Below are positions 15,207 through 22,743 of a DNA stretch of 64,000 nucleotides, piece after piece. The stretch lies in contig URAM01000005.1 in the NCBI GenBank assembly GCA_900545815.1, positions 1-64,000 of the forward strand, given 5' to 3'. A program made the position numbers and the translations under genes. Under the pieces are notes generated by a model. It saw only the letters and a list, made by a program, of their open reading frames with translations. It made no database searches and had not been told where the DNA came from. The DNA is from an uncultured Eubacteriales bacterium (GTDB lineage Bacteria; Bacillota; Clostridia; Oscillospirales; Oscillospiraceae). Positions within the stretch are counted from its first letter, which is position 1. Every line of letters starts with the position of its first letter.

Positions 15207-15716
15207 ATGAAATTGATTTGGTATCTGCTCTGCTACAGCCTGTTGGGCTTCGTGGGGGAAGTCCTCTACGCCCGCCTGACCCATTCGGCCAAGCCAGACC
15301 GGAAATGCCGCCTGTTCCTCCCGCTGTGTCCCGTCTACGGCATCGGCGCTGTGGTCATCGCTCTGCTGCCTTTTCGGAGTCCCATCTCGGTCTTTCTGAC
15401 CGCAGCAGCGGTGGCCACGGGGGTGGAATATCTGTGCAGCGTTTTTTATGAAAAAGCCTGGGGCGTCACCTTTTGGAACTATCACGACCTGCCCGGCAAC
15501 GTAAACGGACGGGTCTGCCTGCCCTTCACCCTCCTGTGGGGTCTGCTCAGCGTGTTCCTCCTGCCGGTGGTGCATCCCATCGTCCAACGCTTGGTGTCCG
15601 CCCTGCCGGATATCCTATTGCTGCCTGTGGGATTGCTCCTGATCGTAGATTTTCTCCTGACCGGTTTGATTTTACGCAGCACCCATTCCACAGATGCCTT
15701 GCGTTGGTATCGGTGA
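15207..15716 (+). CDS. Putative ABC-transporter-type membrane protein (PF06541-like)
   Basis: This 169-residue membrane protein has about four to five hydrophobic segments. LCYSLLGFVGEVLY near the start, then FLPLCPVYGIGAV and EYLCSVFYEKAWGVTFWNY, is the pattern of the small PF06541 membrane family, annotated as ABC-transporter type IV without a proven function. ATG 15207 is chosen over upstream GTG codons because GGGTGG is correctly spaced before it. It diverges from pyrB. Its last codons overlap the promoter of the next gene. Confidence 0.75.
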   Translation: MKLIWYLLCYSLLGFVGEVLYARLTHSAKPDRKCRLFLPLCPVYGIGAVVIALLPFRSPISVFLTAAAVATGVEYLCSVFYEKAWGVTFWNYHDLPGNVNGRVCLPFTLLWGLLSVFLLPVVHPIVQRLVSALPDILLLPVGLLLIVDFLLTGLILRSTHSTDALRWYR

Positions 15717-15727
15717 TTGCGTATAAT
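15699..15727 (+). promoter_or_regulatory. Promoter of the carbonic-anhydrase-like gene
   Basis: TTGCGT (15699-15704) and TATAAT (15722-15727) are 17 bases apart. The promoter overlaps the end of the preceding membrane-protein gene. Confidence 0.8.
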
Positions 15728-15763
15728 GGGGGCAGAATTTTTGCACATAGGAGGAGTTTCACT

Positions 15764-16285
15764 ATGCTCATCAAAGAATATGAAGGCCACAAGCCCAACC
15801 TGCACCCCACCGTCCGAGTGGCGGAGAACGCCACCATCGTGGGCAAGGCCACCTTGGCAGAGGACGTGAACGTGTGGTACAGTGCGGTCATCCGTGCCGA
15901 TGGGGCTGAAATCGTCATCGGCGCCCGCACCAACATCCAGGACGCTGCGGTGCTCCACTGTGACAGCGGTTCGCCTGTCCATGTAGGCAAGAACGTGGTT
16001 ATCGGCCACGGCGCCATTGTCCACTCCTGCACGGTGGGGGACAACAGCCTTATCGGTATGGGCGCCACCCTTCTCTCCGGCTGCAAGATCGGCAGCGGCT
16101 GCATCATCGGCGCCGGCGCTGTGGTGGCGGGGAACATGACCGTGCCGGACAACGCCCTGGTGGTGGGGCTGCCGGGGAAGGTGCTCAAGCCCACTACCGA
16201 GGAACAGCGGGCGTACACGATTGCGGACGCCAAGCACTATGTGGAGCTGGCAAAAAAACAGCTGGAAGCAGTGGGGGAGGAATAA
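15764..16285 (+). CDS. Gamma-carbonic-anhydrase-like hexapeptide-repeat protein
   Basis: This 173-residue left-handed beta-helix protein has repeating hexapeptides (VGKATL, VGKNVVIG, IGMGAT, IGAGAVV). H65, H82 and H87 match the zinc-ligand spacing of gamma-class carbonic anhydrases, which work as trimers. Many relatives (YrdA, PaaY) are only weakly active, so hydratase activity is not assured. ATG 15764 has AGGAGG six bases upstream; much longer in-frame extensions lie within the previous gene and are not used. A DUF1540 peptide gene follows on the same strand. Confidence 0.88.
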   Translation: MLIKEYEGHKPNLHPTVRVAENATIVGKATLAEDVNVWYSAVIRADGAEIVIGARTNIQDAAVLHCDSGSPVHVGKNVVIGHGAIVHSCTVGDNSLIGMGATLLSGCKIGSGCIIGAGAVVAGNMTVPDNALVVGLPGKVLKPTTEEQRAYTIADAKHYVELAKKQLEAVGEE

Positions 16286-16340
16286 AAGCCCTCGAACTGG
16301 TTCATATTAAAGGAGCCAAACCAAAGGAGGCGAAAGGGAT

Positions 16341-16508
16341 ATGGATCAGGTAAACCACAGCATCAAGTGCAACGTCACCACTTGTGACTACCACGCTGGT
16401 CGTCAGAACTACTGCACCCTGAACGGCATTCAGGTCGGTTGTTGTGACTGCACCGAGCCGCAGAACTGTGACTGCACCCAGTGTTCTTCCTTCTGCAAGA
16501 AGAAGTAA
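16341..16508 (+). CDS. DUF1540 cysteine-rich small protein
   Basis: This 55-residue protein contains ten cysteines. The pattern IKCNVTTCDYH, then YCTLNGIQVGC and CTQCSSFC, fits DUF1540, a short family common in Clostridia that probably binds a metal. The ribosome site is AAAGGAGGCG. It is likely co-transcribed with the carbonic-anhydrase-like gene 55 bases upstream. The function of the family is unknown. Confidence 0.85.
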   Translation: MDQVNHSIKCNVTTCDYHAGRQNYCTLNGIQVGCCDCTEPQNCDCTQCSSFCKKK

Positions 16509-16512
16509 AAAA

Positions 16513-16664
16513 GTCAGCAAAATGCAAGCATTTTGCTGAGGTTGCAGCCGGGTGCATGCACTCGCTTTGCTCGCACACTTACCCGTCTGAGATGAGAAAA
16601 AAGTGACGTACACGCCGCCACTTTTTTCAGATCAGAATTTATTCCGGCATCCTGCCGGAACTCT
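16513..16664 (-). repeat. Structured dispersed repeat, copy 1 (candidate RNA)
   Basis: Read on the minus strand, this segment matches 40352-40507 over its whole length. It folds into four hairpins in the same order: TTCCGGCA/TGCCGGAA (16642-16660); a 13-bp A/T-flanked stem (16596-16608 with 16616-16628); a weaker stem around GTGTGC/GCATGC; and TCAGCAAAATG/CATTTTGCTGA (16514-16539). Many differences from copy 2 keep the pairing, and the G-U pairs work only on this strand. It is antisense-oriented behind the DUF1540 gene. It may be a structured RNA or a hairpin-rich mobile repeat. Confidence 0.8.
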
Positions 16665-16794
16665 GCGAGGCTAGGGGTGCGACACAGGCAAACGGAAAAG
16701 ACGGAGGCTCCTTGCGGGTCTCCGTCTTTGGTTCGTGGGGGTGCGAACCATTTGGGTGTGTTTTTCACTTTTTGAAAAAGGATTGCGGGATAGA
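16665..16794. other. Intergenic segment with one hairpin
   Basis: No gene is seen. A 10-bp stem AAAGACGGAG/CTCCGTCTTT (16697-16706 with 16720-16729) has partial inner pairing; it has no T run on the plus strand and only a short one on the minus strand. The repeat lies to the left and the small-RNA promoter to the right. Confidence 0.5.
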
Positions 16795-16823
16795 TTGACA
16801 AATGTGCTGGTTTCTGGTATGTT
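16795..16823 (+). promoter_or_regulatory. Promoter of the tandem-repeat small RNA
   Basis: A perfect TTGACA (16795-16800) and TATGTT (16818-16823) are 17 bases apart. No protein gene follows on this strand before the terminator at 17014-17046. Confidence 0.75.
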
Positions 16824-16847
16824 GGGGTGAAAAACGGTGGGTTTGCC

Positions 16848-17008
16848 GTTGCACCTTACCTATGCAGGTATTATTGCTTTCAAACTTTCAATTGTTCCGG
16901 AATTTTATGACGTGGTTGCACCTTACCTATGCAGGTATTATTGCTTTCTGTTCACCAGGGAAAAATTGACTGGAAAAAAGGTTGCACCTTACCTACCCAG
17001 GTATCACC
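16848..17008 (+). repeat. Three direct repeats with 33- and 32-base spacers
   Basis: The 34 bases at 16848-16881 recur exactly at 16915-16948. A third copy at 16981-17008 keeps the first 15 bases and the CAGGTAT core but degenerates at its 3' end. The spacers (16882-16914 and 16949-16980) are unrelated to each other. Length, spacing and a decayed last unit resemble a minimal CRISPR array, but three units without cas genes do not prove it. Each unit has a short palindrome ACCT-ATGC-AGGT (ACCC loop in the third). Confidence 0.85.
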
Positions 17009-17013
17009 AAACA

Positions 17014-17046
17014 AAAAAGCGAAACTCAACACGAGTTTCGCTTTTT
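17014..17046. terminator. Bidirectional terminator
   Basis: A 14-bp stem AAAAAGCGAAACTC/GAGTTTCGCTTTTT (17014-17027 with 17033-17046) carries T runs on both strands. It ends the candidate small RNA from the left and the CorA-type gene from the right. Confidence 0.88.
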
Positions 17047-17062
17047 GCTTTCTATGCTTCTG

Positions 17063-17980
17063 TCACCAAAACTTTTTCTTCTTACACAGCCACAAGCTCA
17101 AGAGGAGGAACAGCACGCTCACCCCGATGACCGCTGGGTAGCCGTACTTCCAGCTCAGCTCAGGCATCCCCTGAAAATTCATCCCGTACCAGCCCACCAG
17201 CAGGGAGAGGGGGAGGAAGATGGTGGTGACGATGGTGAGGATCTGCATGATGTGGTTTTGGCGGATGCCGATCTCCGCTTGGAACATATTCTGGATCTGG
17301 GCGCAATACTCCCGCAGCAGCTGGGACTCCTCCCGCAGGCGGATGACTCGATCCTCGAACATCTGGAACAGCAGCGTCTCCTCCTGGGAGAAGAAGCCGT
17401 TGTCGTTCTTGCGCAGCTCACAGGCCACGTCGTCCAGCTGGGAGTAGTAGCGGAACCAAGCGGTGGATTCCTTCCGCAGGGAGGTCATGGGGGCGGTGAA
17501 CTCCTTGAGCTGGTTGTTCAGCACTTGATCTTCCAGCGCCTGGGCACGATCCTCGATCTCCTCCAGGTGGTGCAGATCTCGGGCAACGAGTTGGTTGAAG
17601 AAGGCGTACACGAATCGTCCCACGCTGCCCATCAGCGGACGCTTCTCGCGGACGATGTGCCGGAGCAGACCGGGCACCGTGTCCCCGTCGTCCACCAGCA
17701 CCACCCGGTTCTGGGCGATCAGGTAGCCGTAGGTGGTGCGCCCCTCATCCTTTTCCTGCCGAGGCAGCACCAGGGTGCCGGACAGGCAGTCCCACCGCAC
17801 ATCCGCCTTGCACACCTTGGCGTCTTGGGCGGAGGGAGTGTGGAGCAATACCGTCTCCAGACCGGGCAGGGTAGGGTGGTGATCCAGTTCCTCCGATGTC
17901 AGCAGCACCACCGCCGGAGTTTCCGGTTGGGGCGGGTGGTCGGTGTGGGTCAGGGTCTCTTGGATGGTGTACCAGTGCAT
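17063..17980 (-). CDS. CorA-family divalent cation transporter
   Basis: This 305-residue protein has a long charged helical N-terminal domain and two C-terminal membrane helices separated by YGMNF, the GMN signature of the CorA Mg2+/Co2+ channel family. The closing tail CKKKKFW is basic, as expected on the cytoplasmic side. The start at 17980 has GGAGGG upstream; an in-frame start at 18046 has no such site. It works as a pentamer in the inner membrane. Substrate choice among Mg, Co, Ni and Zn is not certain from the motif. Confidence 0.88.
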   Translation of the reverse strand: MHWYTIQETLTHTDHPPQPETPAVVLLTSEELDHHPTLPGLETVLLHTPSAQDAKVCKADVRWDCLSGTLVLPRQEKDEGRTTYGYLIAQNRVVLVDDGDTVPGLLRHIVREKRPLMGSVGRFVYAFFNQLVARDLHHLEEIEDRAQALEDQVLNNQLKEFTAPMTSLRKESTAWFRYYSQLDDVACELRKNDNGFFSQEETLLFQMFEDRVIRLREESQLLREYCAQIQNMFQAEIGIRQNHIMQILTIVTTIFLPLSLLVGWYGMNFQGMPELSWKYGYPAVIGVSVLFLLLSLWLCKKKKFW

Positions 17981-18014
17981 AGCGGTTCCCTCCGTTTTCC
18001 GGTTTGTTTTCCCT

Positions 18015-18042
18015 ATTGTACCACGCTGGGCGGAAAACGCAA
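18015..18042 (-). promoter_or_regulatory. Promoter of the CorA-type gene
   Basis: On the minus strand TTGCGT (18037-18042) and TACAAT (18015-18020) are 16 bases apart. Confidence 0.6.
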
Positions 18043-18063
18043 CCATTGGAAAACCGCAGCAGA

Positions 18064-18093
18064 TTGAAAAGAGGGCAGGGACTGTGCTATAAT
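18064..18093 (+). promoter_or_regulatory. Promoter of the Ig-like protein/cca operon
   Basis: TTGAAA (18064-18069) and a perfect TATAAT (18088-18093) are 18 bases apart, 50 bases before the ATG at 18144. Confidence 0.75.
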
Positions 18094-18143
18094 AATCTCA
18101 ATTACAATATTTACTTCTCAACAGAAAACAGAGCGAGGGACAT

Positions 18144-19271
18144 ATGAAACAGAGAAAGCATATCCTCATTGTGGTGTCTGTCCTGGTGGTGGCAGCGCTG
18201 GGTCTGGGGGGATGGTACCTGCTCAGCGACCGGCAGCCGCCGGAGCTGACCACTGTGGCGACCTATCAGGCAGAGTGCGGCAGGGCGGTCATGGTGGAAG
18301 AACTGGTGGCGCGCGTGGCGGATCACAGCAGCTATGAGGTGACCCTGTCCGGTGACGGAGCGATATCCCAGGACGGCAAATGCATCACCTTCCCCAAGAC
18401 AGGCACCTTCCCAGTGACCGTAGAAGCGGTGGACGCCAAGGGTAACCGTGTCCAGCAAACGGTGACCGTGACGGCGGTGGACAAGACCCCGCCGGAGCTG
18501 ACGGTAAAGACCATTAAGACCACCGTGGGCAAGAAGATCGACTACAAAAAAGCGGTCAAGGCGGTGGATGTGGTGGACGGCGACCTGACCGATGCCGTCC
18601 AGGTCAGTGATATCTATGTCAATCACAAGCAGGTGGGCAGTTATACCGCCATCTACACCGTCACCGACCAGGCGGGCAATCGGGCGGAAGCCCGTGGGTT
18701 GGTCATTGTCAACCCAGTGAAGGCGGATAAACTTCAGCTCAGCAGCAAGGAGCTGTACTTAAACGGCAACCAGTATGCCGCCCTGACCACCACCGTCACC
18801 CCCAAGACCTGGGCGGGCACAGTGGAGTGGACGTCCAGCGACCCCGATGTAGCCACCGTCTCTGATGGGCTGGTGACCTGGGTAGCACCGGGAACGTGTA
18901 CCATCACGGCCAAGGCGGACAAGCAGAAAGCGACCTGCGCCGTCACCTGCGGCGCAGTTGCCCTGTCCTCCGTCCGGCTGGATCGCTCCAGTGTCACATT
19001 AGAGGTGGGCACCATGACCATCCTACAGGCGGAGACTTCCCCCACCAACTGGAGCGGAGAAGTGACTTGGAAGAGCTCTAAGCCCAAGGTGGCCAAGGTG
19101 AAAAACGGAGTGGTCACTGCCCTGAAGCCGGGCAAGTGCAAGATCACTGCCCAGGCGGGGGATGGGAAGGCGGTCTGCACCGTCATCTGCAAGGAAAAGA
19201 GCCTGGCAACAGAGTGGAAGGAGTGGTGGCAGGATGTCACAGAGGGAGGAAGCCATAACAGCAAGCATTGA
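18144..19271 (+). CDS. Membrane-anchored protein with bacterial Ig-like domains
   Basis: This 375-residue protein has an N-terminal membrane anchor (about residues 6-28) followed by an extracellular part. Residues about 110-195 resemble a DUF5011-type Ig-like fold (VDVVDGDLTD, then YTVTDQAGN). Two BIG2-type repeats follow, each with the WTSS/WKSS core and closing GTCTITAK or GKCKITAQ. Each repeat ends with a paired cysteine motif. There is no sortase signal, so it is probably held by the N-terminal helix. A surface or wall-associated adhesive or structural role is likely but unproven. Its last 38 bases overlap the start of cca, implying translational coupling. Confidence 0.82.
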   Translation: MKQRKHILIVVSVLVVAALGLGGWYLLSDRQPPELTTVATYQAECGRAVMVEELVARVADHSSYEVTLSGDGAISQDGKCITFPKTGTFPVTVEAVDAKGNRVQQTVTVTAVDKTPPELTVKTIKTTVGKKIDYKKAVKAVDVVDGDLTDAVQVSDIYVNHKQVGSYTAIYTVTDQAGNRAEARGLVIVNPVKADKLQLSSKELYLNGNQYAALTTTVTPKTWAGTVEWTSSDPDVATVSDGLVTWVAPGTCTITAKADKQKATCAVTCGAVALSSVRLDRSSVTLEVGTMTILQAETSPTNWSGEVTWKSSKPKVAKVKNGVVTALKPGKCKITAQAGDGKAVCTVICKEKSLATEWKEWWQDVTEGGSHNSKH

Positions 19272-20619
19272 CCTGGCAGCCATCCGGCTGCCCCAGCCGG
19301 TGGAGGAGATCTTGAGACAACTGAACCGGTCGGGGTATGAGGCCTATGTGGTAGGCGGCTGCGTTCGGGACGCTCTGCTGGGGCAGGAGCCTCACGACTG
19401 GGACATTTGCACCTCAGCCCTGCCGGAGCAGGTCATCGCCTGCTTTCCGGCGCACAACGTGTACAAGACCGGTATCCAGCATGGTACGGTGCTGCTGCGC
19501 TGGGAAGGGGAAGGGTACGAGATTACCACCTTCCGGACGGAGGGCGGCTACAGCGACCACCGACACCCAGATCAAGTCCAGTTCGTAGGCCATATCCGAG
19601 AAGATCTGGCACGCCGAGACTTTACCATCAACGCCATGGCCTACCATCCGGATACCGGCGTGGTGGACTGGTTCGGCGGCCAGGAGGATTTAATGAGCGG
19701 CCTCATCCGCTGTGTGGGCGTGCCGGAGGAGCGGTTTCAGGAGGACGGCCTGCGCATTTTGCGGGCGCTGCGCTTTGGGGCGCGGTACGGGTTCTCCATC
19801 GAGGCGGAGACCGCTCAGGCCATGCATCGGTGCAAACAGCAGCTCCACTACATCGCCCAGGAGCGCATCTTCTCCGAGCTCAAGGGCATCCTTGTCGGTG
19901 ACGGTGCGGCAGAGATGCTTCGGGCACATCGGGACATCTTGACGGTCTTTTTGCCAGAGATCGCCCCCATGTTCGACATGGAGCAGCGGAACCCCCACCA
20001 CTGCTATGACGTCTGGGAGCACACCCTTCACGCTATGGCCAACATCGCTCCCGACCCCACCCTGCGCCTGGCCATGCTCTTTCACGACATCGGCAAGCCC
20101 TATACCTTCGCCCTGGACGAGGCGGGCGTTGGCCACTGTATCGGCCACAGCGGCGTGGGCGCCCAAATGGCCCGGGATATCCTGACGCGCCTTCGGTGCG
20201 ACCGAGAGACGATGGATGCGGTGGTGACCCTGGTGGAGTGGCACGACCGAGCCAGGCGGTTCTACCGTCCCTTCACCCTGCGCCTGTTGGCACAGCTGGG
20301 AGAGGAACGGGTGCGGCAGCTGCTGCAGGTGGTGGAGGCGGACGTCAAGGCGCAAGCGCCGGAGACGGTGCCGGCCAAGATGGGGTTGCTGCTGGTAGGC
20401 TATGCCCGTGTGGATGCCCTTCGGGCGGCAGATGCCTGCTTCCAGAAAAGCGACCTGGCCATTGGCGGTCGGGAGCTGATCGCCCTGGGCATGAAGCCCG
20501 GAGCGCCCATGGGAGTGTTGTTGGAACAACTGTTCCAGCAGGTGCTGGACGGGCGTTTGGAAAATCAGAAGGACGCTCTGCTGGCGGAAGCGGCAGAGTG
20601 GATTACGCAAAACAGCTGA
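19234..20619 (+). CDS. cca: CCA tRNA nucleotidyltransferase
   Basis: This 461-residue enzyme adds or repairs the 3'-CCA of tRNAs. The nucleotidyltransferase head contains GGCVRDALLG and the metal-binding DWDICT, followed by the class II neck and body (LRILRALRFGARYGF). A C-terminal HD-type domain has LFHDIGKP. The start at 19234 lies inside the preceding gene with a GGAGTGG-like site before it. All five tRNAs in this window encode CCA, so repair rather than de novo addition is the likely main role. Confidence 0.92.
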   Translation: MSQREEAITASIDLAAIRLPQPVEEILRQLNRSGYEAYVVGGCVRDALLGQEPHDWDICTSALPEQVIACFPAHNVYKTGIQHGTVLLRWEGEGYEITTFRTEGGYSDHRHPDQVQFVGHIREDLARRDFTINAMAYHPDTGVVDWFGGQEDLMSGLIRCVGVPEERFQEDGLRILRALRFGARYGFSIEAETAQAMHRCKQQLHYIAQERIFSELKGILVGDGAAEMLRAHRDILTVFLPEIAPMFDMEQRNPHHCYDVWEHTLHAMANIAPDPTLRLAMLFHDIGKPYTFALDEAGVGHCIGHSGVGAQMARDILTRLRCDRETMDAVVTLVEWHDRARRFYRPFTLRLLAQLGEERVRQLLQVVEADVKAQAPETVPAKMGLLLVGYARVDALRAADACFQKSDLAIGGRELIALGMKPGAPMGVLLEQLFQQVLDGRLENQKDALLAEAAEWITQNS

Positions 20620-20640
20620 CCGAACCGGTCAGCTGTTTTG
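20608..20640. terminator. Bidirectional terminator between cca and the hydrolase gene
   Basis: A perfect 15-bp stem (20608-20622 with 20626-20640) with a 3-base loop overlaps the cca stop codon and ends in TTTTG on both strands. It sits between convergent genes. Confidence 0.85.
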
Positions 20641-20645
20641 CGCCT

Positions 20646-21461
20646 TTATTTGAGCCAGTTGAGCTGATACAAATCATTCCGCCGAGCGGGGAACAGGGGG
20701 AGCTGATCACGGGTGTCCTGGACTTTTTGCAAGTCCATCTGCACCAAGAGCATCTCCGGAGCATAGTCTGCCTCAGCCAGGATCTCCCCCCAGGGGGAGC
20801 AGGCCAGGGAGTGGCCGTAGGCGATGTAGCCCTTCTCGTTCCGTGCCGGACAGACACCGGCGGTAAACAGTTGGGCGTCCATAGCACGGCTGCGCAGGAG
20901 CAGCTCCCAGTGGGCGGCGCCTGTGACGTTGTTGAAGGCGGCGGGGATGATGACCGCCTGAGCCCCTGCCTTGGACATCAGCAAAAACAGTTCGGGGAAC
21001 CGGATGTCGAAGCAGACGCAGACACCGATCTTACCGAATTCCGTGTCAAAGAGGGTCAGTTCACTGCCTGGTGTCAGCGTGTCCGACTCCCGAAAATGGG
21101 GGCCGTTGGCGATGGCTGCATCAAAGAGATGGATCTTGCGATGGCGTGCCGCCTGTCTGCCCTCTCGGTCAAAGACAAAGCAGGTGTTATAGAGCTTCTC
21201 CCCGTCCAACTCGGGGAAGGTACCGCCTACCACCCAGATGTGGTTGGCACGGGCGGCGTCAGAAAGGGCTTGCCAGACCGCACCGCCGGCGGGCTCGGCA
21301 TAGGGACGGAAATACTTATGTTGATAGGGACAGCAGAACATCTCCGGCAGCACCGCCAGGTCTGCCCCCTGTTGTGCGGCGGCGGCGATCTGTGCCACAG
21401 CGTCCGCCACGTTCTGGGTCTTATCCAGCACGGTGCGCATTTGGATCAGAGCAGTTTTCAT
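20646..21461 (-). CDS. Carbon-nitrogen hydrolase, omega-amidase-like
   Basis: This 271-residue nitrilase-superfamily enzyme has the catalytic triad E40 (LPEMF), K109 (RHRKIHLFD) and C150 (CVCFDIRFPE). The closest pattern is Nit2/omega-amidase, which hydrolyses alpha-ketoglutaramate and alpha-ketosuccinamate in metabolite repair. It is a single gene with its own promoter, convergent to cca. Another nitrilase-type substrate cannot be excluded. Confidence 0.88.
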   Translation of the reverse strand: MKTALIQMRTVLDKTQNVADAVAQIAAAAQQGADLAVLPEMFCCPYQHKYFRPYAEPAGGAVWQALSDAARANHIWVVGGTFPELDGEKLYNTCFVFDREGRQAARHRKIHLFDAAIANGPHFRESDTLTPGSELTLFDTEFGKIGVCVCFDIRFPELFLLMSKAGAQAVIIPAAFNNVTGAAHWELLLRSRAMDAQLFTAGVCPARNEKGYIAYGHSLACSPWGEILAEADYAPEMLLVQMDLQKVQDTRDQLPLFPARRNDLYQLNWLK

Positions 21462-21505
21462 GTGGAACCCGTCCTTTCTAAACGGCGATAGAAGTATGCC
21501 GCTCC

Positions 21506-21534
21506 ATTATATCAGATTGCCTGCGGGGACGCAA
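21506..21534 (-). promoter_or_regulatory. Promoter of the omega-amidase-like gene
   Basis: On the minus strand TTGCGT (21529-21534) and a perfect TATAAT (21506-21511) are 17 bases apart. Confidence 0.75.
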
Positions 21535-21569
21535 TTCCCTAGACCGTGCATAGGAAGGGCGGTTTTTGG

Positions 21570-21598
21570 TTGTATCGGAAAAAGAGTTGTGTTATACT
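21570..21598 (+). promoter_or_regulatory. Promoter of the ddl-murF operon
   Basis: TTGTAT (21570-21575) and TATACT (21593-21598) are 17 bases apart, 50 bases upstream of ddl. Confidence 0.75.
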
Positions 21599-21647
21599 GC
21601 AATATGTATGCGTATAAGCTTGATTGCGGATAAGGAGCGCAAAATAG

Positions 21648-22703
21648 ATGAAAATTGTTGTATTGGCCGGTGGCCTCAGTGACGAACGGAACGTCTCCCT
21701 CTCTTCCGGCACGCTGATTACAGAAGCGCTGCGGAGAAAGGGACATCGTGTGGCATTGGTGGATTTATATATGGGCTTGGAAGGGTATGACGGAACCAGC
21801 GAAGCCCTCTTTGATGCCCCTGTGCCCGAAGAATGGAAAAAAGTGTCCCGACAGGCGCCGGACTTGCAAAAGATCAAGGCGGCACGTCAGTGGCAGAGCG
21901 AGAGCTACTTCGGCGTGGGCGTGCTGGAGCTGTGCCAGACGGCAGACATCGTCTTTCTGGCGCTCCACGGCAGCTGCGGCGAGGATGGCCGTGTCCAGGC
22001 CACCCTGGAAGCCTTCGGCATCCCCTTCACCGGAGCCAACTACCTCAGCAGCGCCATTGCCATGGATAAGGACTTGACCAAGCGTTTGGTGGCGCCCCTG
22101 GGCATCCACACCCCCCAGTGGCAGCGGGTCACCTACACCCAGGGGGACATTCCCGCCCTGGTGAACGACACTGCCCTCCCCGTGGTGGTCAAACCCCTCA
22201 TGGGCGGTTCCTCCATCGGCGTCTCCATCGCTCGCACTCCGGCGGAGCTGACGGCGGCGCTGGAGCAGTGCCTGGACATGGGCAGCAGCACGGTGGTGCT
22301 GGAGCAGTATGTGTCCGGTCGGGAGATCCAGGTAGGGTACCTGGTAGATCGGGCGCTGCCCTCCATCGAGATCATCCCCAAGAGCGGGTTCTATGACTAT
22401 GAGAACAAGTACCAGCCCGGCGCGGCAGAGGAGATCACCCCTGCCCCTATCCCGCCAGAGTGGGAAGCGCAGCTGGCGCAGGATACCAAGACCGTCTTTG
22501 ACGCCCTGGGGCTGTCCGTCTACTCTCGGGCAGACTTCATTGTGGACGAGAGCGGCACTCCCTGGTTTTTGGAGATCAACACCCTCCCCGGCATGACCCC
22601 CACCAGCCTGGTGCCGCAAGAGGCGGCAGCGGCGGGCATCAGCTATGACGAGCTGTGCGAGACCATCGTGAATGTCTCCCTGAAGCTGCGGGGAAAGCAG
22701 TGA
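21648..22703 (+). CDS. ddl: D-alanine--D-alanine ligase
   Basis: This 351-residue ATP-grasp ligase makes D-Ala-D-Ala for peptidoglycan. The N-terminus VLAGGLSDERNVSLSSG matches the family, ALHGSCGEDG is the first-substrate loop, and VKPLMGGSSIGVSIA and LEINTLPGMTPTSLVP are the ATP and Mg sites. Position next to murF, which uses the product, supports the role. The residues that separate D-Ala from D-lactate or D-Ser ligases were not resolved, but nothing suggests a resistance-type enzyme. Confidence 0.92.
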   Translation: MKIVVLAGGLSDERNVSLSSGTLITEALRRKGHRVALVDLYMGLEGYDGTSEALFDAPVPEEWKKVSRQAPDLQKIKAARQWQSESYFGVGVLELCQTADIVFLALHGSCGEDGRVQATLEAFGIPFTGANYLSSAIAMDKDLTKRLVAPLGIHTPQWQRVTYTQGDIPALVNDTALPVVVKPLMGGSSIGVSIARTPAELTAALEQCLDMGSSTVVLEQYVSGREIQVGYLVDRALPSIEIIPKSGFYDYENKYQPGAAEEITPAPIPPEWEAQLAQDTKTVFDALGLSVYSRADFIVDESGTPWFLEINTLPGMTPTSLVPQEAAAAGISYDELCETIVNVSLKLRGKQ

Positions 22704-22743
22704 CAGAACGTCCAGGACAGAGAGAAGGAAGGATGCAGCAACT

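Larger units (their letters stand above)
16830..17046 (+). ncRNA. Candidate small RNA with three tandem repeats
   Basis: A good promoter (16795-16823) and a strong terminator (17014-17046) bracket about 215 bases with no supported open frame. Three copies of one sequence lie inside, at a period of 67 and 66 bases, and each can form a TACCT/AGGTA hairpin with a four-base loop. The layout is that of a stand-alone transcript. It could be a sponge- or effector-type RNA with a repeated binding motif, or a tiny orphan CRISPR-like array; no cas gene is in the window. The exact 5' end is estimated from the -10 box. Confidence 0.55.

Noticed and set aside
16848..17008. Calling the three repeats a definite CRISPR array
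   Set aside because: Only three units, no cas genes in the window, a very short leader and a hairpin-containing repeat leave a small-RNA explanation equally good, so it is given as a repeat and candidate RNA only.
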